Of a stretch of 37,584 nucleotides of DNA, positions 26,758-33,496 are shown piece by piece (position 1 is the stretch's first letter; every line of letters begins with the position of its first letter). The DNA comes from Labilithrix sp. (GTDB lineage: Bacteria; Myxococcota_A; Polyangia; Polyangiales; Polyangiaceae). A program made the position numbers and the translations under genes. The stretch covers positions 1-37,584 of the forward strand of contig JAHBWF010000072.1 of NCBI GenBank assembly GCA_019637105.1, written 5' to 3'. The notes under the pieces were generated by a model, which was not told the DNA's origin, did no database searches, and saw only the letters and a program-made list of their open reading frames with translations.

Positions 26758-27667
26758 AGGACGGGGGCGCGAGCGCGGCGCGGTGCTGCGCGAGGAAGTC
26801 GGCCAGGCTCGTGGCGGGCTGCCCGGTGAGCTCGCGGACCGCGTCCGTCGCCACGTCGAGCTGCCCCTTCGCCGTCGCGGCGTCGAAGGACGCGTAGATC
26901 GCCGCGACCGGCGCGGGCAGGCCTGCGCCCTCGAGGTTCTTCTGCGCCGTCGCGACGTCCACCGGCACGTACTCCACCTTCTTGCCGGTGAGCTCGCCGA
27001 CGAGGCGCGCGACGTCCGCCTGGGTCGCCGTCGACGGACCGGTGACGTCGAGCGTCCGCTTCCCCTCGAACGACGACGCGAGCGCCGCCGCCGCCGCCCG
27101 CGCGCAGTCCTCCCGCGTCACGTAGCCGATCGCGCCGTCCCCGCTCGCGTTCACGAGCTTCGACGAGGCGACGGCGTACGGCAGGCCCGCGAGGAGGATC
27201 TCGGCGTAGACGTTGTTCCTGAGGATCGTGTGGCCGAGGCCGGACTCGACGATCCGCGTCTCGGTCGCGTGGTGATCCGGCGCCAGCCCGATCAGCGACT
27301 CGGGCCCCGGGTTCGTGAGCGAGGTGTAGAGGACGTGCCGGACCCCCGCGGCCTTCGCGGCGCGGACGGCGTTCGCGTGCTGCGCGGCGCGGCGGCCCGG
27401 GCGATCGAGCGCGTCCGTGCTCACGATCAAGAGGCGCTCCGCCCCCGCGAACGCCCGCTCGAGCGACGCCTCGTCGTCGAAGTCGGCGGCGCGGACGACG
27501 ACGCCGCGGGCGGCGAGGTCGGCGAGCTTGTCGGGGGAGCGCGTGGTCGCGATGATCGGGCGCTCTTCCCCGCGTTCGAGGAGGAGCTCGACGACGCGCC
27601 GCCCGAGCTGCCCGGAGGCGCCGGTCACGAGGAGCGCGCCGCGAGGTTCGGTGTTCGTGGTGGTCAT
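26756..27667 (-). CDS. NmrA-like / QOR2-type NAD(P)H-dependent oxidoreductase
   Basis: 303 aa with an atypical SDR fold. The N-terminal nucleotide motif ALLVTGASGQLGRRVVELLL fits GxxGxxG, and TTRSPDKLADLAARGVVVRAADF supplies the second strand. GVRHVLYTSLTNPGPESL and ILRNNVYAEILLAGLPYAV match the YtfG/QOR2 quinone oxidoreductase group, which reduces quinones with NADPH. It lacks the SDR Tyr-x3-Lys pair, as expected for this group. ATG 27667 is the usual start; ATGs at 27676 and 27679 and a start at 27700 are alternatives. Divergence from a LysR regulator is a common arrangement for this family, so induction by quinones or electrophiles is likely (inference). Confidence 0.85.
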   Translation of the reverse strand: MTTTNTEPRGALLVTGASGQLGRRVVELLLERGEERPIIATTRSPDKLADLAARGVVVRAADFDDEASLERAFAGAERLLIVSTDALDRPGRRAAQHANAVRAAKAAGVRHVLYTSLTNPGPESLIGLAPDHHATETRIVESGLGHTILRNNVYAEILLAGLPYAVASSKLVNASGDGAIGYVTREDCARAAAAALASSFEGKRTLDVTGPSTATQADVARLVGELTGKKVEYVPVDVATAQKNLEGAGLPAPVAAIYASFDAATAKGQLDVATDAVRELTGQPATSLADFLAQHRAALAPPS

Positions 27668-27720
27668 GCCCGCCATCATCGCGCGATCCGATTCATGCAC
27701 AACTGCGCCTTTTGAGACAC

Positions 27721-27741
27721 TATCGTTCCAATATGGGAACG
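27721..27741. promoter_or_regulatory. lysR start region: -10-like TATCGT and inverted repeat over the start codon
   Basis: TATCGT (27721-27726) lies 6 nt before ATG 27733. CGTTCC (27724-27729) and GGAACG (27736-27741) form a perfect inverted repeat with a 6-nt spacer that holds most of the start codon. LysR proteins often bind and repress their own start region. The motif is not a standard T-N11-A box, so the binding protein is inferred. Confidence 0.45.
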
Positions 27742-28695
27742 ACGACCCGTACGGGAACGACGACCCGGGCCGCCTCGCCGTCGCGCGCGCGCCGCGCCGA
27801 GCACGCCAGCCTCGACGATCTGGCCGTGTTCGTCGCCGTCGGCGAGACGCTCGGGATCTCGGCCGCGGCGGCGCGCCTGCGCGTGCCGAAGTCGTCGGTG
27901 AGCCGCGCCCTCGCGCGCCTCGAGGACGCCATGGGCGCGCGGCTCGTCCACCGGACGACGCGGCGCCTCTCGCTCAGCACCGCGGGCGCCGAGCTCCTCG
28001 AGCGGGCCGGGCCGATGGTCGCGACGCTCGGCGAGACGCTCCGCGCCGCGCACGAGGCCGAGGAGGCGCCCGCCGGACGCCTCCGCATCACCTGCACGGT
28101 CGACTTCGGAGCGACGGTCCTCGCGGAGATCGTCACGAGGTTCATGGCGCGCCACCCGCGCGTCGAGGTCGACGTCGTCCTCTCGAACTCGGTCGTCGAC
28201 CTCGTCCGCCACGGCGTCGATCTCGCGATCCGCTTCTCGCCGAAGCGGCTCCGCGACTCGTCGCTGGTGGCGAAGCGGATCGGATCGCTCACGACGATGC
28301 TCGTGGCGTCGCCGGCGTACCTCAAGCGCCGCGGCGCTCCCCGATCGCCGCGGGACCTCGCCGAGCACGACTGGGTCACGTACTCCGGCGTCGCGTCGAT
28401 CGTGCTCGAGGCCCCCGAGGGCGCGGCGTCGCTCGCGGCGCGCGGGCGCCTGCGCTGCGACGACATGTTCTTCGCGCGCGCCGCGAGCCGCGCGGGCGCC
28501 GGGATCGTCGCGCTGCCGGCGTTCCTCGCCGAAGAGGACGTCGCGGCCGGCCTGCTCGTGCCGGTGCTCCCGCGCTGGCGCGCGTCCCGCGGCGCGATGT
28601 GGCTCGTCTCGCCGGCGTCGCGCAACGTGCCGGCGAAGGTGACCGCGTTCAGCGCCTTCCTCGTCGAGGAGCTGACCCGGGCGCGCGCCGGCTGA
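27733..28695 (+). CDS. LysR-family transcriptional regulator
   Basis: 320 aa. After an odd Thr/Arg-rich N-terminus comes the winged helix-turn-helix (about 29-88): LDDLAVFVAVGETLGISAAA, then RLRVPKSSVSRALARLEDAM and RLVHRTTRRLSLSTAG. The periplasmic-binding-like effector domain follows (GRLRITCTVDFG, LAIRFSPKRLRDSSLVAKRI, GAGIVALPAFLAEEDV), of the AaeR/DmlR-like branch. The first 12 codons hold an 18-bp tandem duplication encoding GTTTRT-like units, which lengthens the N-terminus. It is divergent from the QOR2-like reductase and probably controls it and itself. No ribosome-binding site precedes the ATG. Confidence 0.92.
   Translation: MGTTTRTGTTTRAASPSRARRAEHASLDDLAVFVAVGETLGISAAAARLRVPKSSVSRALARLEDAMGARLVHRTTRRLSLSTAGAELLERAGPMVATLGETLRAAHEAEEAPAGRLRITCTVDFGATVLAEIVTRFMARHPRVEVDVVLSNSVVDLVRHGVDLAIRFSPKRLRDSSLVAKRIGSLTTMLVASPAYLKRRGAPRSPRDLAEHDWVTYSGVASIVLEAPEGAASLAARGRLRCDDMFFARAASRAGAGIVALPAFLAEEDVAAGLLVPVLPRWRASRGAMWLVSPASRNVPAKVTAFSAFLVEELTRARAG
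27735..27770. repeat. 18-bp tandem duplication at the lysR 5' end
   Basis: GGGAACGACGACCCG occurs at 27735-27749 and 27753-27767, an 18-bp period, in frame, giving Gly-Thr-Thr-Thr-Arg twice. It also duplicates half of the inverted repeat (GGAACG). Confidence 0.7.
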
Positions 28696-28728
28696 GCGCG
28701 CGGCCGACCAAGGCGCCCGACGCGCTCG

Positions 28729-28801
28729 GACGGCGTCGACGCTCTCCCGCCGCGCGCCCGAGCGCGCGACGGCGCACCCGATCAGACGGCGTCGACGCTC
28801 T
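28729..28801. repeat. 17-bp direct repeat, one copy being the 3' end of the TPR gene
   Basis: GACGGCGTCGACGCTCT occurs exactly at 28729-28745 and 28785-28801. The second copy encodes the last codons (SVDAV) of the TPR gene; the first lies 36 bp beyond its stop, in the convergent gap. It suggests that a small duplication moved or copied the end of the gene. Confidence 0.65.
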
Positions 28802-29219
28802 TCGTCTTGTCGAGCAGGCTCGGGAGCTCGCCGCGGAGGCGCTTCTGCCAGTCTCGGCTCTCGACGGCGTGCGCGCCCTCGGGCAAGAGCGCGCGGTAGC
28901 GATCGAGCCGCGCGAGCGCCTTCGCGAGGTCGTCCTTCGCCTCCGCGCGCGCGGCCGCGAGCGTCGCGCTGAAGTACGCGTCGTCGAGCACGAACGGATC
29001 GAGCTCCTTCTCGGCCTCGTTCTTCACGATCGCCTGCTCGAGGTCGGCGACGGCCTCGGCGTACCGCTCCGCCAGCTCGTACGCGGTCCCGCGGTCGAAC
29101 AGCGGCTCGGGTCCGTCGTTGCCGCCGGCGATCTCCTCGGTCGCCGCCGCGATCGCCTCCTCGTAGTCCCCCTGCTCGATGTGCTTCTTCGCGAACGACA
29201 TTCCGTAACGGCCGGCCAT
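28782..29219 (-). CDS. TPR-repeat protein
   Basis: 145 aa, cytoplasmic. Two clear tetratricopeptide repeats are seen: FAKKHIEQGDYEEAIAAATE and PLFDRGTAYELAERYAEAVADLEQAI; a degenerate third begins at LDDAYFSATLAAARAEAK. Such proteins are scaffolds. The partner is unknown. The ATG at 29219 is preferred because codons upstream look non-coding. TACCGT lies 10 nt before it. Confidence 0.8.
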   Translation of the reverse strand: MAGRYGMSFAKKHIEQGDYEEAIAAATEEIAGGNDGPEPLFDRGTAYELAERYAEAVADLEQAIVKNEAEKELDPFVLDDAYFSATLAAARAEAKDDLAKALARLDRYRALLPEGAHAVESRDWQKRLRGELPSLLDKTKSVDAV

Positions 29220-29229
29220 GATGGCGCCG

Positions 29230-29235
29230 ACGGTA
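29230..29235 (-). promoter_or_regulatory. -10-like TACCGT of the TPR gene
   Basis: TACCGT on the minus strand lies 10 nt before ATG 29219, with no Shine-Dalgarno between. Confidence 0.3.
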
Positions 29236-29280
29236 GCGGAAGCGCGGGCCCGCCTCAATCGGCGCGCGGCGGCTCGCCCC

Positions 29281-29366
29281 ACGCCCGACCGACGCGCCCC
29301 GACCGAACGCGCCACCCCGACCGAACGCGCCGCCCCGACCGACGCGCGCCCCGTCCGAACGCGCCG
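29281..29366. repeat. 18-bp tandem repeat array upstream of the SDR gene
   Basis: Five degenerate units of CCCCGACCGAACGCGCC(A/G): 29281-29296 (partial), 29297-29314, 29315-29332, 29333-29348 (two bases short) and 29349-29366. The array fills most of the divergent spacer and ends 5 bp before the -10-like TAGAGT of the SDR gene. It could bind a regulator in phase or simply be a slippage-prone tract. Confidence 0.75.
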
Positions 29367-29371
29367 CCTGG

Positions 29372-29377
29372 TAGAGT
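29372..29377 (+). promoter_or_regulatory. -10-like TAGAGT, probable leaderless start of the SDR gene
   Basis: TGG then TAGAGT, with 6 nt to ATG 29384. The same GGTAGAGTG with the same spacing precedes aceB. No Shine-Dalgarno is present. Confidence 0.45.
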
Positions 29378-29383
29378 GAGCCC

Positions 29384-30169
29384 ATGAAGGCGATCTTCGT
29401 GACGGGGGCCGCGTCGGGGATCGGACGCGCGACGGCGCTGCTCTTCTCGCGGCGCGGCTTCAAGGTCGGCTGCTACGACGTCGACGTCGAGGGCGCGCGC
29501 CGCGTCGCCGAGGAGATCGACGCCGGAGCGGGCAAGGGCACGAGCCGACACGGCCGCATCGACGTGACGAACGAGGAGTCCTGGACGTCGGCGCTCGAGG
29601 ACTTCGAGGCGCACGCGCATCGCCTCGACGTGCTCTTCAACTGCGCCGGCGTCCTCCGCACCGGCCGCTTCGAGGACGTGTCGCCGACGGAGTGCAGGAG
29701 GCAGCTCGACGTCAACGTGATGGGCGTCGTCCTCGGCGTCCAGAAAAGCCTCCCGCTCTTGGAGCGCACGGCCGCCGAGCACGGCGAGAGCGTGATCGTG
29801 AACATGTCGAGCGCGTCGGCGACCTACGGCCAGCCCGAGCTCGCGGTGTACTCGGCGACCAAGTTCGCCGTCCGCGCGCTCACCGAGGCCCTCGACGTCG
29901 AGCTCGCGGGGCGGAAGATCCGCGTCTGCGACGTGATGCCGAGCTACGTCGACACGCCGATGGTCGCGTCCCAGACCCACACGCCGAAATCGCTCGCTCG
30001 CCTCGGCGTCAACCTCACCGCGGAGGGCGTCGCCGAGACGGTGTGGAAGGCCGCCCACGGGCGCGGCCTGCACTACATCCCGCAGGTCAACGTCGCCCTG
30101 ATGGACCGCCTCGGCGGCCTGCTCCCCGAGCTCGGCCGCGTCGTGACGCGCCAGATCGCGAAGCGCTAG
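29384..30169 (+). CDS. Short-chain dehydrogenase/reductase (classical SDR)
   Basis: 261 aa. Classical SDR features are the cofactor motif TGAASGIG (7-14), NCAG (86-89), Asn111 and the catalytic Ser143, Tyr156 and Lys160 in the Tyr-x3-Lys arrangement. Asp at the end of strand 2 (CYDVD, 30-34) suggests NAD(H) preference. The C-terminal part (YVDTPMVASQTHTPKSLARL, then RGLHYIPQVNVALMDRL) resembles SDRs of lipid or retinoid type. The substrate is unknown. It is transcribed alone between tandem repeats and a convergent FHA gene. Confidence 0.93.
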   Translation: MKAIFVTGAASGIGRATALLFSRRGFKVGCYDVDVEGARRVAEEIDAGAGKGTSRHGRIDVTNEESWTSALEDFEAHAHRLDVLFNCAGVLRTGRFEDVSPTECRRQLDVNVMGVVLGVQKSLPLLERTAAEHGESVIVNMSSASATYGQPELAVYSATKFAVRALTEALDVELAGRKIRVCDVMPSYVDTPMVASQTHTPKSLARLGVNLTAEGVAETVWKAAHGRGLHYIPQVNVALMDRLGGLLPELGRVVTRQIAKR

Positions 30170-30177
30170 TGTCCAGG

Positions 30178-30200
30178 CTCCCGGCCTCGCGCGGCGGGAG
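30178..30200. terminator. Hairpin after the SDR gene
   Basis: CTCCCG and CGGGAG pair across an 11-nt loop, 8 bp after the SDR stop, in the convergent gap with the FHA gene. No T-tract. Confidence 0.35.
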
Positions 30201-30272
30201 AGCACGCGTCCCGCGAGCCGCCTCGGACGCCCCGAGCCCGCGCCGGCTTCGAGGGACGAACACGGGCGCGGT

Positions 30273-31721
30273 TCAGACCGCGAGCGCCTCGAGCGACATG
30301 CGCGTGCGCCCGACGATGATCTCGTCGCCGGCGAGCAGCTCCTGCTCGCCCTTGATGCGGACGAAGACGCCCGTGCGCGAGCCGAGGTCCGACAGGACGA
30401 TCGACCCCGCCTGCTCCTCGACGAGGCAGTGCTGGTCCTCGACGAGCGGGTCGGCCGTGAACACGAAGTCGCCGATGGCCGACCCGATCTGCATCGTCGT
30501 CCCGCGCGCGACGACGCAGGCGCCCTTGGCGCCGCCCTCGAAGAGCTGCACCACGCGGAACGACGAAGGCCACTTGGGCGAGGAGTAGAAGTAGGTCGGG
30601 CCGGGCCCGGGGCCGTCGTTGGGCTCGGGGTTGCGCTCGATGAGGAGCACCTGGTCGCCGACCATGAACTCGTCGCCGATCTCGAGCTCGACCGGCTGGC
30701 GGATGCGGAGGAAGACCCCGTTGCCCGCCTCGAGGTCGACGAGCCACATCCGGCCCTTCTGCCAGCGGATCTGCGCCTCGCGCGGGTGGCAGAAGCGCTC
30801 GTTCTCGAGCGCGATCGCGCCGTCGCGGCCGATGATCGCGGCGTCGCCGAGCGGCTCGTAGTACGCCGGACCGCCGGTCAGGCTCCGCACCACGTTCAAG
30901 CGGAAGCGCGCCTTCTGCGACTTCGGCGTGGGCTTGCCGACGAGCTTCGCGATCGTCTGCGAGGGCTCGGCGACCGGCGGCGGCGGCGGCGGCGCGGCGA
31001 TCGGCGAGGGCTCCGCGGCGGGCGGAGGGGGGATCGAGCGCGCGGCGGGCGCCGCCTCGACGCGCTCCTCCTTCTTGGTCGCGAGCTTCTGGACCTCGAG
31101 GCGCGGCGGCGTCTCGAAGAGCTCCATCCCGCCGACGGCGCGGCCCGCGATGATCTCGTCGAAGCGGCCCTCGCGCAGCATGATCGCCATCTCCATGTGC
31201 TGGCCCTTCATGAGGGCACGCACGTACTTGGCGATGTCGTCGCGCTTCACCTCGCTCGCGTACACGCGCTTGTGGCTCTTGATGATGCGCCCGCCGTCCG
31301 CGAAGAGGTGCGTGATGATGTGCGGGCGGTCGAGCCCCGAGTCCTCGGTCTGGATGTGGAAGACCAGGCCGTTGAACTTGACGTTGTTGTTGAATCCGAC
31401 CTGCGCCCGCATGAAGTTCGGGCGCGCGATCTGCTTCTCGAGCTTGGCGATCTCCTCGGCGGTCCACCGCGCGATGGCGTCGTCGAGGGGGCCGTGGTCC
31501 TTCGCGGAGATCCCCTCCATCCGCTCGAACGCGAGCTGCGCGAGCTGCGAGCCGGGGTCGAGGCGGAACGCCTCCGCGAGCAGCTCCTGGCCCTCCTTGT
31601 CGTTGGCGCCGTTGGCGGCCCAGGAGCACAGGAGGGCGACCGCTTCGTCGCGCTTTTCCTTGCCGACAAGCCAACGCGCGACTTTGGCCGCCGAGCTCCG
31701 AGACATGGTCGAGGACATCAT
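30273..31721 (-). CDS. Tandem-FHA domain protein with N-terminal myxobacterial-type module
   Basis: 482 aa. Residues 1-100 are helical (AAKVARWLVGKEKRDEAVAL, TPR-like). Residues 105-195 are a module with VGFNNNVKFNGLVFHIQTED and PHIITHLFADGGRIIKSH, a pattern I associate with deltaproteobacterial FHA/TPR proteins. A Pro-rich linker (228-255) follows, then FHA1 (272-362) and FHA2 (387-478). FHA domains normally bind phosphothreonine. Here FHA1 keeps GR (299) but has CHPREA for SxxH. FHA2 has GS for GR, keeps the His (EDQHC) and has Thr in place of the usual Asn (SRTGVFV). Binding may therefore be altered. The start is uncertain: ATG 31721, 31718 or 31706, none with a ribosome-binding site. Confidence 0.85.
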   Translation of the reverse strand: MMSSTMSRSSAAKVARWLVGKEKRDEAVALLCSWAANGANDKEGQELLAEAFRLDPGSQLAQLAFERMEGISAKDHGPLDDAIARWTAEEIAKLEKQIARPNFMRAQVGFNNNVKFNGLVFHIQTEDSGLDRPHIITHLFADGGRIIKSHKRVYASEVKRDDIAKYVRALMKGQHMEMAIMLREGRFDEIIAGRAVGGMELFETPPRLEVQKLATKKEERVEAAPAARSIPPPPAAEPSPIAAPPPPPPVAEPSQTIAKLVGKPTPKSQKARFRLNVVRSLTGGPAYYEPLGDAAIIGRDGAIALENERFCHPREAQIRWQKGRMWLVDLEAGNGVFLRIRQPVELEIGDEFMVGDQVLLIERNPEPNDGPGPGPTYFYSSPKWPSSFRVVQLFEGGAKGACVVARGTTMQIGSAIGDFVFTADPLVEDQHCLVEEQAGSIVLSDLGSRTGVFVRIKGEQELLAGDEIIVGRTRMSLEALAV

Positions 31722-31862
31722 CGATGGGGCCCCGCGTCCGTGCAAGCCCCTTTCGTCGTCCGCGGCGAGAAGCTCGAGCGGGCCGGCGCGAAGGGGCTCC
31801 GGCGACCGCGCGCGCTCCGTCGCGCTCCGTCGCGCGGGGCGCGCGGGGCGCGCGCGACGGGC

Positions 31863-31880
31863 CGTCCGCGAAGACGGACG
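31863..31880. terminator. Hairpin after the regulator gene
   Basis: CGTCCG and CGGACG pair across a 6-nt loop (TCTTCG on the regulator strand), 1 bp after the regulator stop. Probably ends that transcript before the FHA gene. No T-tract. Confidence 0.4.
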
Positions 31881-31881
31881 C

Positions 31882-33327
31882 TCAGCGGGCGACCGGGGCG
31901 TAGAGCGACACGCCGCGCACGTTCTCGTCGACCCGGAGCGGCACCTTGAGCGACGGCAGCGCCCGCTGCTCGCAGTCGGTGCGCTCGCACAGGCGGCAGG
32001 TCACCCCGACGGGGACGCAGGTGTCGGGGTTCGCCATGTCGATCCCGTCGGAGTACACGAGCTCGCGGGCGTGCTCGACCTTGCACCCGAGGCCGATCGC
32101 CTGGACCGGGTGCTGGGCGTGGTAGCCGCCGGAGTCTTTCTGGATCGTCCGCGCGATGCAGAAGAACTCGTCGCCTTCGGGCATGCGCGAGACCTGGATG
32201 CGGATCATCCCGGGCGTCAAAAAGGCGCTGAAGATGTTCCAGCGCGGGCAGGCGCCCGAGAAGCGCGCGAAGCGGATCCCCGAGGCGCTGAAGCGCTTCG
32301 AGATGTTCCCGGCGACGTCGATGCGGATCATGTGGAACGGCACGCCCTCGGCGCCCGGGCGGCGGAGCGTCGTCAGGCGGTGGCAGACCTGCTCGAAGCC
32401 GACGCGGAAGCGCCGTCCGAGCACGTCGATGTCGTAGCGCTCGGCCCTCGCCGCCTCGAGGAACGGCGCGTACGGCATCAGCACCGCGCCGGCGAAGTAG
32501 TTCGCGAGCGCGACCCGCGCCAGGCCGCGGGACTCCTCGGTGGTGAGCCGCGCGTCGGCGGTGATGCGGTCCATCAGCGCGCCCTGCGTCATCACGGCGA
32601 TCTGGTTCGCGAGCTGGAACGTGCGGCTGCGCGTGGGCAAGAGCTCCGAGAGGACGAGCAGCTTGCGGTGCGGATCGAAGCGCCGGAGGACGCCGCGCTC
32701 CGAGCCCCAGCGCGCGATCTGCACCTGGATGCCGAGGTGCTTCTCGAGGTAGCGGATCAGCCCCGGATACAGATCGTCGCTCGTCAGCTTCGCGCGCGCC
32801 GCCATCGCCTCCGCGGCGGCCTCGAGCTCGGGGAAGTGGTTCGAGCAGCGCTGGATGAGATCCGTCACCTCCTCGCTCGGCAGGTGGGCGCCCGGCGAGG
32901 CGAGCTCCTCGCCGTCCGACAGACGCGACGAGAGATCGTCCGCCGAGGCGCGCGCGGCCCGATACGCGCGGTAGAGCGAGAGGACGGCGCGCGCGGCGCT
33001 CGGGCTGGCGACCGCCATCTCGCGGACGTCGACGGACGTGAGGTCTTGCTCTTCGAAGAGCGGGTCGGCGAACGCCTCGGTGAGATCGGCGACGAGCCGC
33101 GCGTCCTCGTCGGTCGCGAACGAGTGCACGTCGACGTTGCACAGCTGCGCCAGCTTGATGAGCAGGTTCGCCGGGAGCGGACGGCGGTTGTTCTCGATCA
33201 AGTTCAGGTAGCTCGGCGAGATCCCGAGCTTGTCCGCGAGCTGGACCTGACTGAGCGCTTCACGCCGCCGGAGCGCGCGGACCTTCGCTCCGAACCGAGG
33301 GGCTTCGGCAGTTTGACGCAGTGGCAC
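31882..33327 (-). CDS. XRE-type regulator of the RamB/PrpR/ScfR family
   Basis: 481 aa. An N-terminal helix-turn-helix (12-68: RREALSQVQLADKLGISPSY, NLIENNRRPLP) is followed by an IrrE/ImmA-like middle domain without the HExxH protease motif (RTFQLANQIAVM). The C-terminal domain is the acyl-CoA-sensing type (GYHAQHPVQAIGLGCKVEHA). Four cysteines, Cys437, Cys444, Cys447 and Cys452 (DTCVPVGVTCRLCERTDCEQ), form a cluster. Mycobacterial PrpR of this family binds short-chain acyl-CoA and an Fe-S cluster, and RamB controls glyoxylate-shunt genes. The GTG start at 33327 has GGAGG 6 nt upstream. Divergence from aceB-aceA makes these its likely target. Confidence 0.93.
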   Translation of the reverse strand: MPLRQTAEAPRFGAKVRALRRREALSQVQLADKLGISPSYLNLIENNRRPLPANLLIKLAQLCNVDVHSFATDEDARLVADLTEAFADPLFEEQDLTSVDVREMAVASPSAARAVLSLYRAYRAARASADDLSSRLSDGEELASPGAHLPSEEVTDLIQRCSNHFPELEAAAEAMAARAKLTSDDLYPGLIRYLEKHLGIQVQIARWGSERGVLRRFDPHRKLLVLSELLPTRSRTFQLANQIAVMTQGALMDRITADARLTTEESRGLARVALANYFAGAVLMPYAPFLEAARAERYDIDVLGRRFRVGFEQVCHRLTTLRRPGAEGVPFHMIRIDVAGNISKRFSASGIRFARFSGACPRWNIFSAFLTPGMIRIQVSRMPEGDEFFCIARTIQKDSGGYHAQHPVQAIGLGCKVEHARELVYSDGIDMANPDTCVPVGVTCRLCERTDCEQRALPSLKVPLRVDENVRGVSLYAPVAR

Positions 33328-33348
33328 AATTCACCTCCGTGGCGTTCC

Positions 33349-33359
33349 TGTCATTGACA
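33349..33359. promoter_or_regulatory. Operator copy 1, TGTCATTGACA
   Basis: A palindrome of two TGTCA arms around one base. It lies just downstream of the regulator -10, at or beside its expected transcription start. The flanks extend identity with copy 2 to CCTGTCATTGACA (33347-33359). Confidence 0.6.
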
Positions 33360-33362
33360 CAA

Positions 33363-33391
33363 TTTACAATGCTACAGCCTGTCATTGACAA
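33363..33391 (-). promoter_or_regulatory. Promoter of the RamB-like regulator gene
   Basis: On the minus strand, -35 TTGTCA (33391-33386; five of six) and -10 TGTAAA (33368-33363; four of six) are 17 bp apart. The leader would be about 25-30 nt with GGAGG before GTG 33327. The two palindromes flank or overlap these boxes. Confidence 0.55.
33380..33390. promoter_or_regulatory. Operator copy 2, TGTCATTGACA
   Basis: A second exact copy, 31 bp from the first (about three helical turns). It overlaps the -35 of the regulator promoter, so binding should block its RNA polymerase. The TTGACA within it could also be read toward aceB, but no -10 follows at 16-18 bp. Confidence 0.6.
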
Positions 33392-33434
33392 GCCAAAACG
33401 GCTGTTTCTTCCGTATCAACTGAGCAATCTTGAC

Positions 33435-33441
33435 TGCAAAG
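33435..33441. promoter_or_regulatory. Partial RamB-type box upstream of aceB
   Basis: TGCAAAG (CTTTGCA on the other strand) matches the core of the corynebacterial RamB box (A/G)AACTTTGCAAA at seven positions. It may be chance in this AT-rich spacer. Confidence 0.25.
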
Positions 33442-33484
33442 CGACCTCACCGCAATCTCCTAACACGTTGCATCAAGGCGACGG

Positions 33485-33490
33485 TAGAGT
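33485..33490 (+). promoter_or_regulatory. -10-like TAGAGT, probable leaderless start of aceB
   Basis: GGTAGAGTG with 6 nt between TAGAGT and ATG 33497, exactly as before the SDR gene. aceB has no Shine-Dalgarno. Confidence 0.45.
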
Positions 33491-33496
33491 GCGGAC

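Noticed and set aside
29281-29366. Possible CRISPR array
   Set aside because: Units are contiguous and degenerate with no unique spacers, and no cas gene is present.
30928-33357. 809-codon open frame on the plus strand
   Set aside because: Antisense to the FHA and regulator genes, which have strong domains and, for the regulator, a Shine-Dalgarno.
33385-33390. TTGACA as the -35 of aceB
   Set aside because: No -10 lies 16-18 bp downstream; TAGAGT next to the aceB ATG is better placed. The hexamer is explained as half of the palindromic operator.
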